A program made the position numbers and the translations under genes. The notes under the pieces were generated by a model. It saw nothing but the letters and a program-made list of their open reading frames with translations, ran no database searches and was not told the origin of the DNA. 23,701 nt of DNA from Prevotellaceae bacterium UBA4361 (GTDB taxonomy: Bacteria; Bacteroidota; Bacteroidia; Bacteroidales; Bacteroidaceae), in the NCBI GenBank assembly GCA_002393575.1, contig DGSN01000032.1, forward strand, positions 1 through 23,701. The letters are read 5' to 3'. Shown here in pieces: positions 15,203 through 23,339 of this stretch; within the stretch, counting starts at the first letter, position 1; each line of letters starts with the position of its first letter.

Positions 15203-15226
15203 ATTCCTCATTCCTCATTCCTCATT
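15203..15226. repeat. 8-bp tandem run (CATTCCTC)
   Basis: Three consecutive CATTCCT-type units, period 8, just after the cobJ-cbiC stop codon. Simple-sequence tract; no function inferred. Confidence 0.65.
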
Positions 15227-15233
15227 TACCTAT

Positions 15234-16799
15234 TCACACATCCCTTCCCGGGCACATTCCCTCAGCATCGTCCCACGACAAGATGCTGTTCACCAGCGTA
15301 GCGGCGATATTGCTGCCACCCTTCCTGCCCTCAATGATTAGTTTGGGGACATGCACAAAACTCTTCACCATATATTTCGATTCGCACACATGCACAAAAC
15401 CCACAGGAGCAGCCACGATGCCCACAGGATGAGCCCTTCCCTTGTGCATCAAGTCGCACAACTCCATCAAAGCAGTTGGAGCATTGCCAAACACAAACAA
15501 CGCATCGGGATGCTCCTCTACCGCCAAGCGAATACCCGCCTGCGAACGGGTGATATTCTGAGAGGCAGCCATATCCGCAACCCTTTCATCTTGCAGATAA
15601 CATTTCACCTCCATGCCGTAGCGCTGACAAGCCGCCCTGCGAATGCCACTTGCTGCCATCGTCACGTCCGTAATGATACAACCCACCCTTCCATCCTTCA
15701 TCGCCTCATATATCATAGGAACAGCATTCTCATCCGCATAAAGCAAGTTTTCCATCTCGAAATCCGCCGTCGTATGGATGGCATGAATCATCGGCCAAAG
15801 CCTCCACAGTGGTACCTCCTGATTCGACAACTCACTTCGAATCCTTCGAAAACTCTCCATCATGATGGATTGCCCAGGCCCCCTCCCAGCCTCAAGACCC
15901 ACCCCAGCCCTCCCTGTGAGGGAGGGAGTAGTCACCCGGATGGCTATTCTCTCCCCCTTGGGGGAGCTGGAGGGGGCTGGACGGCTTCTCCTCCCCTTGG
16001 GGAGGTTGGGAGGGGCAAGAGGGGGGCTGGATGGTATCTCTCCCCCTTTGGGGGGAGTTGGAGAGGGGCTATACCCTCTCGGCGTCACCATTTTCCCATG
16101 CCACACATAGCTCTGCGAATTACCTATCAGCACCACGGTAAACATATCCACATCCTCAGGGTCGAAATCCTTCAGTGTAGTGACACAGACCCTTTCCTCT
16201 TCCCTGCCCGCCTGACGTACATAACCCACAGGCGTATCCCCATCCCGCCACTGCAAGAAGATTTCCTTCAACCTATACAATTGCCAATAGCGTCCCCGAC
16301 TCCTTGGATTATAGATGGCAGTCACGAAGTCCGCCTCCGCAGCCGCATGGATTCGACGCTCAATCCGCTGCCATGGAGTCAACAAGTCCGACAGCGAAAT
16401 GACACAAAAATCGTGTCCCACGGGGGCACCCAACAGGGCAGCCGCCTTCTGGAACGCACTGATGCCTGGGCGCACACCTATCTCCACGTCCCCCTCCCTC
16501 TCGCTCGCCATCTCGCAAACGAGAGGAGCCATGCCATAGATGCCAGCATCCCCACTACTCACCACCACCACCCTCTTGCCCTGCTCAGCCCATTCAAATG
16601 CTACTTGGGCACGCTCACGTTCCTGCTTCATCCCTGTGTCCACACACTGGCATTCGGGAGACATATACGCCCGAATGAACTGGAAATAATAGCGATACCC
16701 CACCACCACATCCGCATCACGCAACACCGACACCACTGCTGGAGTGATGTCGTCCTCACTTCCGGGACCTATGCCCACTACATCGATTCGTCCTTTCAT
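15234..16799 (-). CDS. cobJ-cbiC: CobJ/CbiH-CbiC/CobH fusion with repeat-derived linker
   Basis: A 521-residue fusion. Residues 1-242 are the C17 methyltransferase CobJ/CbiH (ring contraction): VVGIGPGSEDDITP (7-20), VSSGDAGIYGMAPLV (80-94), RPGISAFQKAAALLGAPVGHDF (110-131 region), AIYNPRSRGR (161-170), and the family's usual end KMVTPRGY. Residues about 310-521 are CbiC/CobH precorrin-8X methylmutase: SIMMESFRRIRSEL, IHTTADFE with likely catalytic His342, IITDVTMAASGI, and IVAAPVGFV. The linker, about 243-309, is Pro/Gly/Lys/Ser-rich and is encoded by four GC-rich palindromic units. Both catalytic halves look intact. It is separated from cbiK by 529 bp. Confidence 0.92.
   Translation of the reverse strand: MKGRIDVVGIGPGSEDDITPAVVSVLRDADVVVGYRYYFQFIRAYMSPECQCVDTGMKQERERAQVAFEWAEQGKRVVVVSSGDAGIYGMAPLVCEMASEREGDVEIGVRPGISAFQKAAALLGAPVGHDFCVISLSDLLTPWQRIERRIHAAAEADFVTAIYNPRSRGRYWQLYRLKEIFLQWRDGDTPVGYVRQAGREEERVCVTTLKDFDPEDVDMFTVVLIGNSQSYVWHGKMVTPRGYSPSPTPPKGGEIPSSPPLAPPNLPKGRRSRPAPSSSPKGERIAIRVTTPSLTGRAGVGLEAGRGPGQSIMMESFRRIRSELSNQEVPLWRLWPMIHAIHTTADFEMENLLYADENAVPMIYEAMKDGRVGCIITDVTMAASGIRRAACQRYGMEVKCYLQDERVADMAASQNITRSQAGIRLAVEEHPDALFVFGNAPTALMELCDLMHKGRAHPVGIVAAPVGFVHVCESKYMVKSFVHVPKLIIEGRKGGSNIAATLVNSILSWDDAEGMCPGRDV
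15873..16073. repeat. four GC-rich palindromic units inside cobJ-cbiC
   Basis: Hairpins at 15908-15926 (CCCTCCC/GGGAGGG), 15951-15966 (CTCCCCC/GGGGGAG), 15990-16005 (CCTCCCC/GGGGAGG) and 16040-16057 (CTCCCC/GGGGAG). They are spaced 40-50 bp apart, and the last three are followed by a G-rich tail like that at 11510-11523. Together they encode residues about 243-309 with no stop or frameshift. Confidence 0.88.
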
Positions 16800-16998
16800 C
16801 TTTCGGATTTTCTATTCAGGTAGCAAATTTACAAAAAACTAATGAAATGTACATCATCCAAACCGAAAATATGACAATTCACTTCGTGGAAGGAGAAACT
16901 CTTTTTTGCTATAGAAGAATCTGTGCACTACGAGAGGAGAAAAATCGAATTTCACTTTCAGTTTGAAAGGAGCAGAGTAAGGGTTTAATAAAGAGAAC

Positions 16999-17080
16999 GA
17001 GCCTTCGCTTTGGATAGCATGAGCCTTCGTTTGGGATAGAATAAGCCTTCGTTTGGGATAGAACGAGCCTTCGTTCTATG
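16999..17080. repeat. 22-bp tandem repeat
   Basis: Units begin GAGCCTTCG or AAGCCTTCG at 16999, 17021, 17043 and 17065, an exact 22-bp period; the consensus is close to GAGCCTTCGTTTGGGATAGA plus 2 nt. The last copy is partial. No unique spacers, so it is not a CRISPR array. Confidence 0.85.
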
Positions 17081-17272
17081 AGGTAGTCCCCTATTGTAGT
17101 TTTTGCATAAACTTTGTGGTGCTGAGCATTTGGATTGGGACGTGGCGGCATGGAGCAAGGACGAGGCTAAACACACGTGGCAGGGCTCATCGAACGCTTT
17201 CGAGTCCCTGCCACTCACTTTAATTGAAAAACTTTTTTTTGGATGTTTGGTGTTTAAAGGTGGTCACGCTCC

Positions 17273-17318
17273 TCGCTTCACGCTTCACGCTTCACGCTTC
17301 ACGCTCCTCGCTTCACGC
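17273..17318. repeat. TTCACGC tandem run
   Basis: CTTCACG and CTCCTCG heptamers follow one another just downstream of the cbiK stop. The reverse complement resembles the GTGAAGCG runs near 9507-9525. Confidence 0.7.
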
Positions 17319-17328
17319 TCCGCGCGTT

Positions 17329-18417
17329 TCATTCTGGATTCTTGGAATGGTAGTAGTCGAGTGGTTCGCCGATGATGGCTGCGCGTGTGTGGTTCATCCA
17401 GATGAGTCGGACGGATGGGAGTTCGAGGAGTCCCTTGACGATTTGTGTCTGGTCGTTGCAGTTGTAGCCGTGGCGTGAGAAGTAGCATTTCCATGAGGTG
17501 TCTTCGACTTCGCCTTGCGGGTTGGCGTGGTATGTTTGTTTCTGCTGGTCCCATGCGTCGTCGTCTCCTGCCATGTCGTTGTGTGCGTGGTCTCCTGCTA
17601 TGGACATGAGTGGGTGGCAATAGACGGTGCCCGTGTTGTGTCCGTTTTGCTGCATTCGCTGGTGTACGTTGGTCTTGAAGTTGTGTGCCATGTCAACGGT
17701 GCCTACGTAGTAGTGGGGGTTGATGGCTTGTAGTGCTTGTTCGAGCTGTGTGTATCGCTGGTTGGCTTTGTAGGTGTCGTAGGAGTCGGGGTTGCCGTGT
17801 CCCATGAATGCCACGATGGAGTTTTGTGCGTAGTTGGCATAGAGTGTGTTGAGTGCTGCTGCTACGGCTGGCACGTCGGTCTGTGCGTCTTGGAGGAGTG
17901 GTACTCCGAGCTTGAGGGTGACGTTGGAGAGGTAGGTGTCGCTGATGTCGCCGTCGGCATTGTTGGCGAAGTCTTTGATGTAGTTGATGACGCGTGTGTA
18001 TTCTTCTCCTGGTATGACTTGGAGCGACTGGATGATGATTTCGTCGTAGTTGGAGTTGGCGAATGCCTTGAGCCAGTAGTTGGGCGAGTAGAAGTGGCGT
18101 GGTGCCACGTTTTCGCCTGCTGCTGCGCGGTTGATGCAAATGGCTGACGAGAAGGAGAGGAAGACGTCATAGCCTGGGAATGCTTCTTTGTAGGCTGCCA
18201 CGGTGGTGTCGAAGGCGTTGTATGCCTGTTGCCATGTTGAGCCGAAGGCTACGAGCAGGATGGCCTTGCTGTTGTGCTTGTTTGAGGCGACGGTGTTGTT
18301 GACTGCGTTCTGGTAGCGTACTACGTTGCTTTCTTCTTGGTCGTCGCTGCATGCTGTGAAGCATGCTGTTGCTGCGATAGCCATGATGGCTATCAGGAGG
18401 TTCTTGATTTTTTTCAT
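17329..18417 (-). CDS. cbiK: lipoprotein sirohydrochlorin cobaltochelatase (CbiK)
   Basis: A 362-residue protein with a lipoprotein leader MKKIKNLLIAIMAIAATACF and lipobox FTAC (Cys23), so it is predicted to be exported and membrane-anchored. The mature part is class II chelatase CbiK: AILLVAFGSTWQQA (52-65), QSLQVIPGEEY (130-140), VAFMGHGNPDS with His207, and HPLMSIAGDHAHNDMAGDD (268-286) with His277; these correspond to the two metal-binding histidines of Salmonella CbiK. Salmonella CbiK is cytoplasmic and shorter; exported CbiK forms are known in Desulfovibrio. It inserts cobalt into sirohydrochlorin, or may handle metals on imported tetrapyrroles. The C-terminal PSVRLIWMNHTRAAI matches the family. 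Confidence 0.9.
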   Translation of the reverse strand: MKKIKNLLIAIMAIAATACFTACSDDQEESNVVRYQNAVNNTVASNKHNSKAILLVAFGSTWQQAYNAFDTTVAAYKEAFPGYDVFLSFSSAICINRAAAGENVAPRHFYSPNYWLKAFANSNYDEIIIQSLQVIPGEEYTRVINYIKDFANNADGDISDTYLSNVTLKLGVPLLQDAQTDVPAVAAALNTLYANYAQNSIVAFMGHGNPDSYDTYKANQRYTQLEQALQAINPHYYVGTVDMAHNFKTNVHQRMQQNGHNTGTVYCHPLMSIAGDHAHNDMAGDDDAWDQQKQTYHANPQGEVEDTSWKCYFSRHGYNCNDQTQIVKGLLELPSVRLIWMNHTRAAIIGEPLDYYHSKNPE

Positions 18418-18719
18418 AACTTAATGATTTTTTAAATTAAATTTATTAAAAACTTTGGTATGTTAAAAATTAAAATTTATTTGAGTTTATACGTTTTTTT
18501 TAGGAAAGAAATTAAAATAATTAGAATAATTTTTTCAGAAATAATATGTTTTGAGTTTTTAAGTCTAAGGTCTGAGGTCTAAAGACTAAGGTCTGATGTA
18601 TATCTCCTAAAGAAATCGGCAAAATCGGCAAAATTTTTAAAACTTAGTACATTTAGCCTATTTCTTTAGGAGACTTTTTACGCCTTTGACCTTTGACTTT
18701 CGACCTTTAGCTTTTTTAA
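18418..18719. other. gap between btuB-like gene and cbiK
   Basis: About 300 bp of very AT-rich DNA with no gene. It includes AAGGTCTGAGGTCTAAAGAC-type repeats (about 18567-18597), a 14-bp inverted repeat (18603-18673) and a GACCTTTGACTTTCGACCTT-type repeat near 18689-18709. Confidence 0.6.
18603..18673. repeat. 14-bp inverted repeat
   Basis: TCTCCTAAAGAAAT (18603-18616) and its exact reverse complement ATTTCTTTAGGAGA (18660-18673) flank 43 nt that contain CGGCAAAAT twice. T-rich DNA follows on plus but not on minus, so it is a poor terminator for the minus-strand receptor gene. Confidence 0.8.
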
Positions 18720-20879
18720 TCAATCTGTGTCGTCATTGTTTCTGGGTATCGTTGTTTTGTGGTTTCTTTGTTCTCCGCGTGTAAAGCGTATGGCGAAGGA
18801 GGCGTAGAGGGTGGTGCCTGGTGTGGTGGTGCCGAGGTGGAGTCCGTGGTCGGTGCGGTCCACATGGTTGAAGATGTTGTCGATTCCTGCCTCGATGGCG
18901 TAGGTGAGGTGTGGCTTGGTGGCGAACTCGTGGGTGGTGGCGAGTTTCCATATCTGGTAGGCTTTTCCGTTGCCGTTGATTTGGTAGTATCGCTTGGAGG
19001 ACATCTTTCCGTAGATGCCGACTCCGAGTCGGTAGGCTGGTGTGAAGTTGTGGCTCCAGGTGGCGTATGCGTTGGCTTTGTGGTGTGCCGTTCCGTCGAT
19101 GGTGATGTGCTTCATGCGCTCATGTGTGGCGTCGTAGGTGTTGGCGTGTGTGTCGAGGTAGCTGTAGTTGAGTGCAAAGGCAAACTCGCGATGTGTGTAG
19201 CGCAGGGAGAGGTCGATACCATAGGTCTTGGCGTCGTCGATGTTCTGGTACTGCCGTGTCTTGATGGGCTGGTACTGTATGTAGAGTTCTTCGGGGGCCT
19301 GGTAGTTGGGTATGGTGACGAGTGTTATCATGCGGTCCACTCGGTTGTGGTAGGCGGTGAGGGCGATGGAGAGGTGGTTGTGTGTGTATTCGACTCCTGC
19401 GCTGAGGTAGTTGCTGCGCTGGGGTGCGAGTTGTTTGTTTCCGAGATAGAGGTATGTGCCGCTCATTTGTCGCACGTAGCGGTAGTGGAGCTCTTTGGGT
19501 GTTGGTGTTTTGAATCCCTGGCTCCAGGTGGCTCTCAGTCGCCAGGCTTCACGGAGTCGGAGCATGGCTGAGATTTTTGGGGTGAGCCGGAAGCCGAACT
19601 GCTGGTTGCGATTGAGGCGCAGTCCCGCTGTGAGGTTCAGTATGTGGAACGGGTTCCATTCGTCCTGAAGGTAGAGTGCCGCTGTGTTGTCGGTGGCTTT
19701 ACCGCCTTCTACTCGCAGGGGTGCTTTCAGCCAGTCGTATCGCCACTCGACTCCTGCGCTGAGCCGTTGGTGGTGGGGCAGTTGGAACACGCCTTTGAGC
19801 TGTGCCATCGCTCGCCGTTGGTCGCTCTGCAACTGCTGCTGTGAGGGGAAGTAGGGGTAGTAGTTGGTGAAGCGTCCGTTGATGTAGCCATCGGTGAGGG
19901 TGGTGTCGGTGAAGTGGTAGTAGTAGGCATGTCGATTCCAGTCGAGGTCGAGGGTGAGCTGGTCAGTTGGGTTGATTATCCACTTTGCTCCTACAGCCGC
20001 TGATGCGTTCTGATAGACGAAGTCGTAGGTGTTGACATCGGTGGATGGGTATTTTCCGCTTGGGCGGTAGATGCGCTTGCGGTAGATGGTTGCTTGGGCA
20101 TGGAACTGTAGATGCTTGCTTGGCTCGAAGGTGAGTTGCTCGGCAAGTTGCCAGTTGGTGTAGCGGTTGACGGTTTTGTTGCGGGAGTCGGTGATGAGGA
20201 ATTCGGTGAGTGCTGGTGCTTCTACGCTGGTGTTTTGCCATCCGTCGGTGTGCTGGAGCTGGAAATTGGTGTAGCTGCTCCATTTGCCTCGATGGTATGC
20301 GATGCTGTTGTGCTGCCTCAGGTCGCCATAGCTGCCTGCGCGTGTCTTGTTCTCCAGCTGGATGCCTTGCTGGTGGTGTTTCTTGGTGATGATGTTCAGC
20401 ACTCCGGCTATGGCGTCGCTGCCATAGAGTGCAGAGGAGGCTCCTTTCACGATTTCGATGCGCTCGATGTTGTTGGGGTCGATGAGTGCGAGGTCGTTTT
20501 CTCCTCCCACGTCGCCATGTATGCGTTTTCCGTTGATGAGTATGAGGATGTAGCTGTTGCCGAGTCCGTTCATCTGCATCTGACTCCCCATGTCGCCTTC
20601 GTTGAAATCGAATGAGGCTGTGAGCATACCCAATATGTCTTCCATGCTTTTTCCTGCGAAGTTCTTCAGTGTCTTTCCGCTGATCACTTCTGTTTGCACG
20701 GGTGCATCCTTGAGTGGATGTTCTGTGCCTGTTCCTGTCACTACGACTTCTTCGAGGGTGAGTTTCTTCTCGATGTCGCCAACAGTTGGAGTCTGCGCTT
20801 GGAGGGTGCGGACACAACAGAGGGTCAGGATGACATAGATCACCCTGATTGTTTTCAACGGCAGATGACTTGGATTCAT
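18720..20879 (-). CDS. btuB: TonB-dependent receptor, BtuB-like (proximal to cbiK)
   Basis: A 719-residue outer-membrane receptor from the ATG at 20879; a GTG at 20915 would add 12 residues but spoils the leader. The signal peptide ends at LQAQ. A TonB-box-like EEVVVTGTGTE follows (about 43-53), then the plug (APVQTEVISGKTLKNFAGK, MNGLGNSYILILINGKRI, GASSALYGSDAIAGVLNII) and a 22-strand-type barrel rich in Tyr/Trp ending with an aromatic terminal strand (TLYASFAIRFTRG). It lacks the regulatory domain of its upstream neighbour. The corrinoid assignment comes from the riboswitch and neighbours. Adjacent to lipoprotein CbiK, with which it may form an outer-membrane uptake/metallation unit. Confidence 0.88.
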   Translation of the reverse strand: MNPSHLPLKTIRVIYVILTLCCVRTLQAQTPTVGDIEKKLTLEEVVVTGTGTEHPLKDAPVQTEVISGKTLKNFAGKSMEDILGMLTASFDFNEGDMGSQMQMNGLGNSYILILINGKRIHGDVGGENDLALIDPNNIERIEIVKGASSALYGSDAIAGVLNIITKKHHQQGIQLENKTRAGSYGDLRQHNSIAYHRGKWSSYTNFQLQHTDGWQNTSVEAPALTEFLITDSRNKTVNRYTNWQLAEQLTFEPSKHLQFHAQATIYRKRIYRPSGKYPSTDVNTYDFVYQNASAAVGAKWIINPTDQLTLDLDWNRHAYYYHFTDTTLTDGYINGRFTNYYPYFPSQQQLQSDQRRAMAQLKGVFQLPHHQRLSAGVEWRYDWLKAPLRVEGGKATDNTAALYLQDEWNPFHILNLTAGLRLNRNQQFGFRLTPKISAMLRLREAWRLRATWSQGFKTPTPKELHYRYVRQMSGTYLYLGNKQLAPQRSNYLSAGVEYTHNHLSIALTAYHNRVDRMITLVTIPNYQAPEELYIQYQPIKTRQYQNIDDAKTYGIDLSLRYTHREFAFALNYSYLDTHANTYDATHERMKHITIDGTAHHKANAYATWSHNFTPAYRLGVGIYGKMSSKRYYQINGNGKAYQIWKLATTHEFATKPHLTYAIEAGIDNIFNHVDRTDHGLHLGTTTPGTTLYASFAIRFTRGEQRNHKTTIPRNNDDTD

Positions 20880-20937
20880 CAGATGTATATGAAAACTGAA
20901 TATATGAGTTGACACGATTTTTTTTTTTCTTATCTGA

Positions 20938-20961
20938 AACCACAGATGGCGCAGATGAACA
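20938..20961. repeat. 24-bp direct repeat, copy 1
   Basis: AACCACAGATGGCGCAGATG plus AACA; identical to 21035-21058, both between the two receptor genes. A diverged third copy is at 13333-13355. Confidence 0.8.
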
Positions 20962-21034
20962 CAGATTATTTTTCATCAGGATAATCTGAAAAAATCAGAT
21001 AAATCCAGCACGTCGGTGCGATGTGTTTTTATGG

Positions 21035-21058
21035 AACCACAGATGGCGCAGATGAACA
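21035..21058. repeat. 24-bp direct repeat, copy 2
   Basis: Identical to 20938-20961. Between the two lies ATCAGGATAATCTGAAAAAA, itself with small ATCTGA/TCAGAT symmetries. Confidence 0.8.
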
Positions 21059-21117
21059 TTGATATTTTTCAGTTAAATACACTTCCATCAGAATGAGTAT
21101 CAATATTGTTTTCATTG

Positions 21118-23277
21118 TTAATATAAGCGTAATTTTATGCTGGCGTATGCTGTACGTCCAGGGTTGAGCGTGGCATAATTGCTGTTGTAGGGACGGTCGT
21201 CTTTCCAATTAAACAAGTTCTCTATGCCTACGCCTGGCTCAATGACGAATTTCTTCAGACGAAAAGCATGACTGGTGTTGAGATTCCACAGGGTGTAATG
21301 GGGGGCGTAACCGTAGGTTTCTGAATACCTGCGACTATAGATTTGCCCGTTCAACGAGGCATTCATTGTATAGACACCCCATGTCCTTGTCCATCCTGCT
21401 CCGAGCGTCCAGGAGTTCTTGATGGTCTTGTCGAGCGGATTGCCTGTCTCTTCGTCTTTTGCATAGAGGTAACTGAATGCTGCCCGCAGGGAGAAGCCAT
21501 AGCCGAGGTGGGCGATGGCACTGAGATTCACACCGAAGAGTTGGGCGCGGTTGATGTTCTGACGCTGACGAACTGTTTTGTGGCCGTATTTACTCATGGC
21601 TTCGTCGCCTGTGGATATGGTGGCGTAGTCTATCATGTCGCGCACTTTGTTGAGAAACACGCTGCCCGACAACGAGAACCATCGGTAATTGTATTCGGTG
21701 TTGAAGGAAAAGTAATTGCTCTTTTCTGGCTTGAGGTTCTGATTGCCAAGAGTCATACGGTCGGTGGTCTTGGCTATGTCGGTGGCATACACTTCGCTGA
21801 GTGTTGGAGCCTTGTAGCCTGCCGAGTAGCTGGCACGGATGTTCAGATGGGGAAGCGAATAGAGAACAGACACGTTCGGGGTGGCATAGCTTCCGAACAC
21901 GTTGTGATACAGGTATCTCAAACCGACAAGCGCCTTCAGCTGAGAGAGTATCTTCACTTCGTCCTGGGCAAAGAGCGCGATGGTGTTGTCCGTTTCCTTG
22001 TCTATATTATCAGAAACACTCTTAAGGGCATCGAAAACGAACTCACTGCCTACACTCAGCTTGTGGTGCTTACCCAAATTGAAGATGCCTTTCAGCGATG
22101 CGTTGTGGTAGCGAGTGCGCTTCCGCAACACGTCGTCGCCTGCTTCGAACGTGCCACTCTTCTTGTAGTAGTTGTACTTGCTATTGAAGATGTCTGTATT
22201 GAAATCCGCCGTGAGGTAATTGCCATCCTTGAGTAGCCACTTCGCACCAGCAGCATATCCATAGCTTTCATGGAATACATCGTAAGCATAGACATCGAAC
22301 GGACGGTTTGTGACATTGCGGTAGTAATCGCCTTCTGCATAGAAGCTCAAGTGGTCGTTCACATCGAAGGTGAGACGCTCAGTGAGCAAATTCGTGTGAT
22401 ACCCAGTGGATGCAATCTTGTTCGTTTCCACCAGTTCGCCTTTCTTCTCCTCGTAGGGCGAAAGCTGCCAGCAGTCTGCCGTTTCATACTGATAAGATGT
22501 GTAGCTGCCGACTTTTCCTTTCTGCACATCGACATTCACACTTTCCGACACCCTCGCCTTGCTCCGCACTTTCGTGTCGCTCTGCACAGAGATCGAGTTC
22601 TTAGCATCATCGGTAATGATGTTGATGACACCGCCCAGGGCATTCGTACCATAGAGCGTACTCGAAGCTCCATTCAGCAACTCGATACGCTTGATGTTAT
22701 TCACATTGATGCGACTGAAAGCATCGTCGCCACCGATTCTTCTTCCGTTCAATAAAAAGACAAAGTAATCATCGCTAAGTCCGTTGAAATTCAGGAACGT
22801 ACCCATTCCGTTCGTCATGGTAGTAAAGCTCGGGGAAAGCATCTGCAACACTTCGTCCACTGTCGTGGCATTCACTTGCGCAATGTCCTTCTGTGTCAGC
22901 ACATGCACAGGCACAGGAGAATCCTTCAGGCGATGGTGTGTACCCGTTCCGGTGACAACCACCTGTCCAACATTCAAGTTGCTTTCCTTCAACTCTATCT
23001 GCAACCCACTGCCACCATTCTCCACACGAACGCTTTGCGGCTCATAGCTCACATGTGTCACACTCAGCAACAGACTACCATCCGACAAGCCTGACAGCTG
23101 AAACTCGCCATCGGCGTTCGTCACTGCCTTTTGCATACTCTTGTCAACACGCACATACGCACCAGCGACAGGACGACGAGAACCTGCATCCACAACCCTT
23201 CCACTGATGGCCACTTGTGCCACCACACTCACAGAAACGAACATGCACATCATGCCCAACAACACGAACTTTCTCAT
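21118..23277 (-). CDS. btuB: TonB-dependent receptor, BtuB-like, first gene after the riboswitch
   Basis: A 719-residue receptor from the ATG at 23277; an in-frame GTG at 23283 is less likely. The signal peptide MRKFVLLGMMCMFVSVSVVA is followed by a carboxypeptidase-regulatory-like beta domain (about 23-98; ISGRVVDAGSRRPVAGAYV), a TonB-box-like VGQVVVTGTGT (about 103-113), a plug (SPVPVHVLTQKDI, NGLSDDYFVFLLNGRRIGG, GASSTLYGTNALGGVINII) and a barrel ending TAYASIKLRLY, a terminal aromatic strand. It is directly downstream of the cobalamin riboswitch. Related to but distinct from the next receptor; both share VVVTGTGTxHxLKDxPV at the plug start. Confidence 0.92.
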   Translation of the reverse strand: MRKFVLLGMMCMFVSVSVVAQVAISGRVVDAGSRRPVAGAYVRVDKSMQKAVTNADGEFQLSGLSDGSLLLSVTHVSYEPQSVRVENGGSGLQIELKESNLNVGQVVVTGTGTHHRLKDSPVPVHVLTQKDIAQVNATTVDEVLQMLSPSFTTMTNGMGTFLNFNGLSDDYFVFLLNGRRIGGDDAFSRINVNNIKRIELLNGASSTLYGTNALGGVINIITDDAKNSISVQSDTKVRSKARVSESVNVDVQKGKVGSYTSYQYETADCWQLSPYEEKKGELVETNKIASTGYHTNLLTERLTFDVNDHLSFYAEGDYYRNVTNRPFDVYAYDVFHESYGYAAGAKWLLKDGNYLTADFNTDIFNSKYNYYKKSGTFEAGDDVLRKRTRYHNASLKGIFNLGKHHKLSVGSEFVFDALKSVSDNIDKETDNTIALFAQDEVKILSQLKALVGLRYLYHNVFGSYATPNVSVLYSLPHLNIRASYSAGYKAPTLSEVYATDIAKTTDRMTLGNQNLKPEKSNYFSFNTEYNYRWFSLSGSVFLNKVRDMIDYATISTGDEAMSKYGHKTVRQRQNINRAQLFGVNLSAIAHLGYGFSLRAAFSYLYAKDEETGNPLDKTIKNSWTLGAGWTRTWGVYTMNASLNGQIYSRRYSETYGYAPHYTLWNLNTSHAFRLKKFVIEPGVGIENLFNWKDDRPYNSNYATLNPGRTAYASIKLRLY

Positions 23278-23339
23278 TAGCACTTTGGGTCTTTTCCGCT
23301 GTCCTTAATCCCGAGGAACACACGGAGAATTCTACATTT

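Larger units (their letters stand above)
14880..15233. other. repeat-filled gap between cobJ-cbiC and cobL
   Basis: No gene or riboswitch is seen. It contains GTGAAGAGAAGTACAAAG (14903-14920), a small hairpin TGCCTCTACGAGGCA (14986-15000), the 102-bp dispersed repeat (15029-15130), a TTGTACTTTGTACTTAAT copy near 15174, and an ATTCCTC tandem run near 15203-15226. Confidence 0.7.
16800..17328. other. repeat-containing gap between cbiK and cobJ-cbiC
   Basis: No convincing gene in 529 bp. It holds a 22-bp tandem repeat (16999-17080) and a TTCACGC-type run (17273-17318). Short open frames on both strands are made mostly of these repeats. Confidence 0.65.

Noticed and set aside
14880..15233. A second riboswitch in the gap before cobL
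   Set aside because: No B12 box (AGCCAGGAAACCTGCC-like) or other conserved riboswitch segment is present; the gap is made of repeats.
15351..16823. A 490-codon plus-strand open frame opposite cobJ-cbiC
   Set aside because: Same reason: low-complexity His/Arg/Pro/Ser-rich translation antisense to clear CobJ and CbiC motifs.
16999..17080. CRISPR array
   Set aside because: The units are contiguous with no unique spacers and no cas genes are present.
18603..18673. Intrinsic terminator after the receptor gene
   Set aside because: The stem arms are separated by a 43-nt loop and no T run follows on the minus strand.
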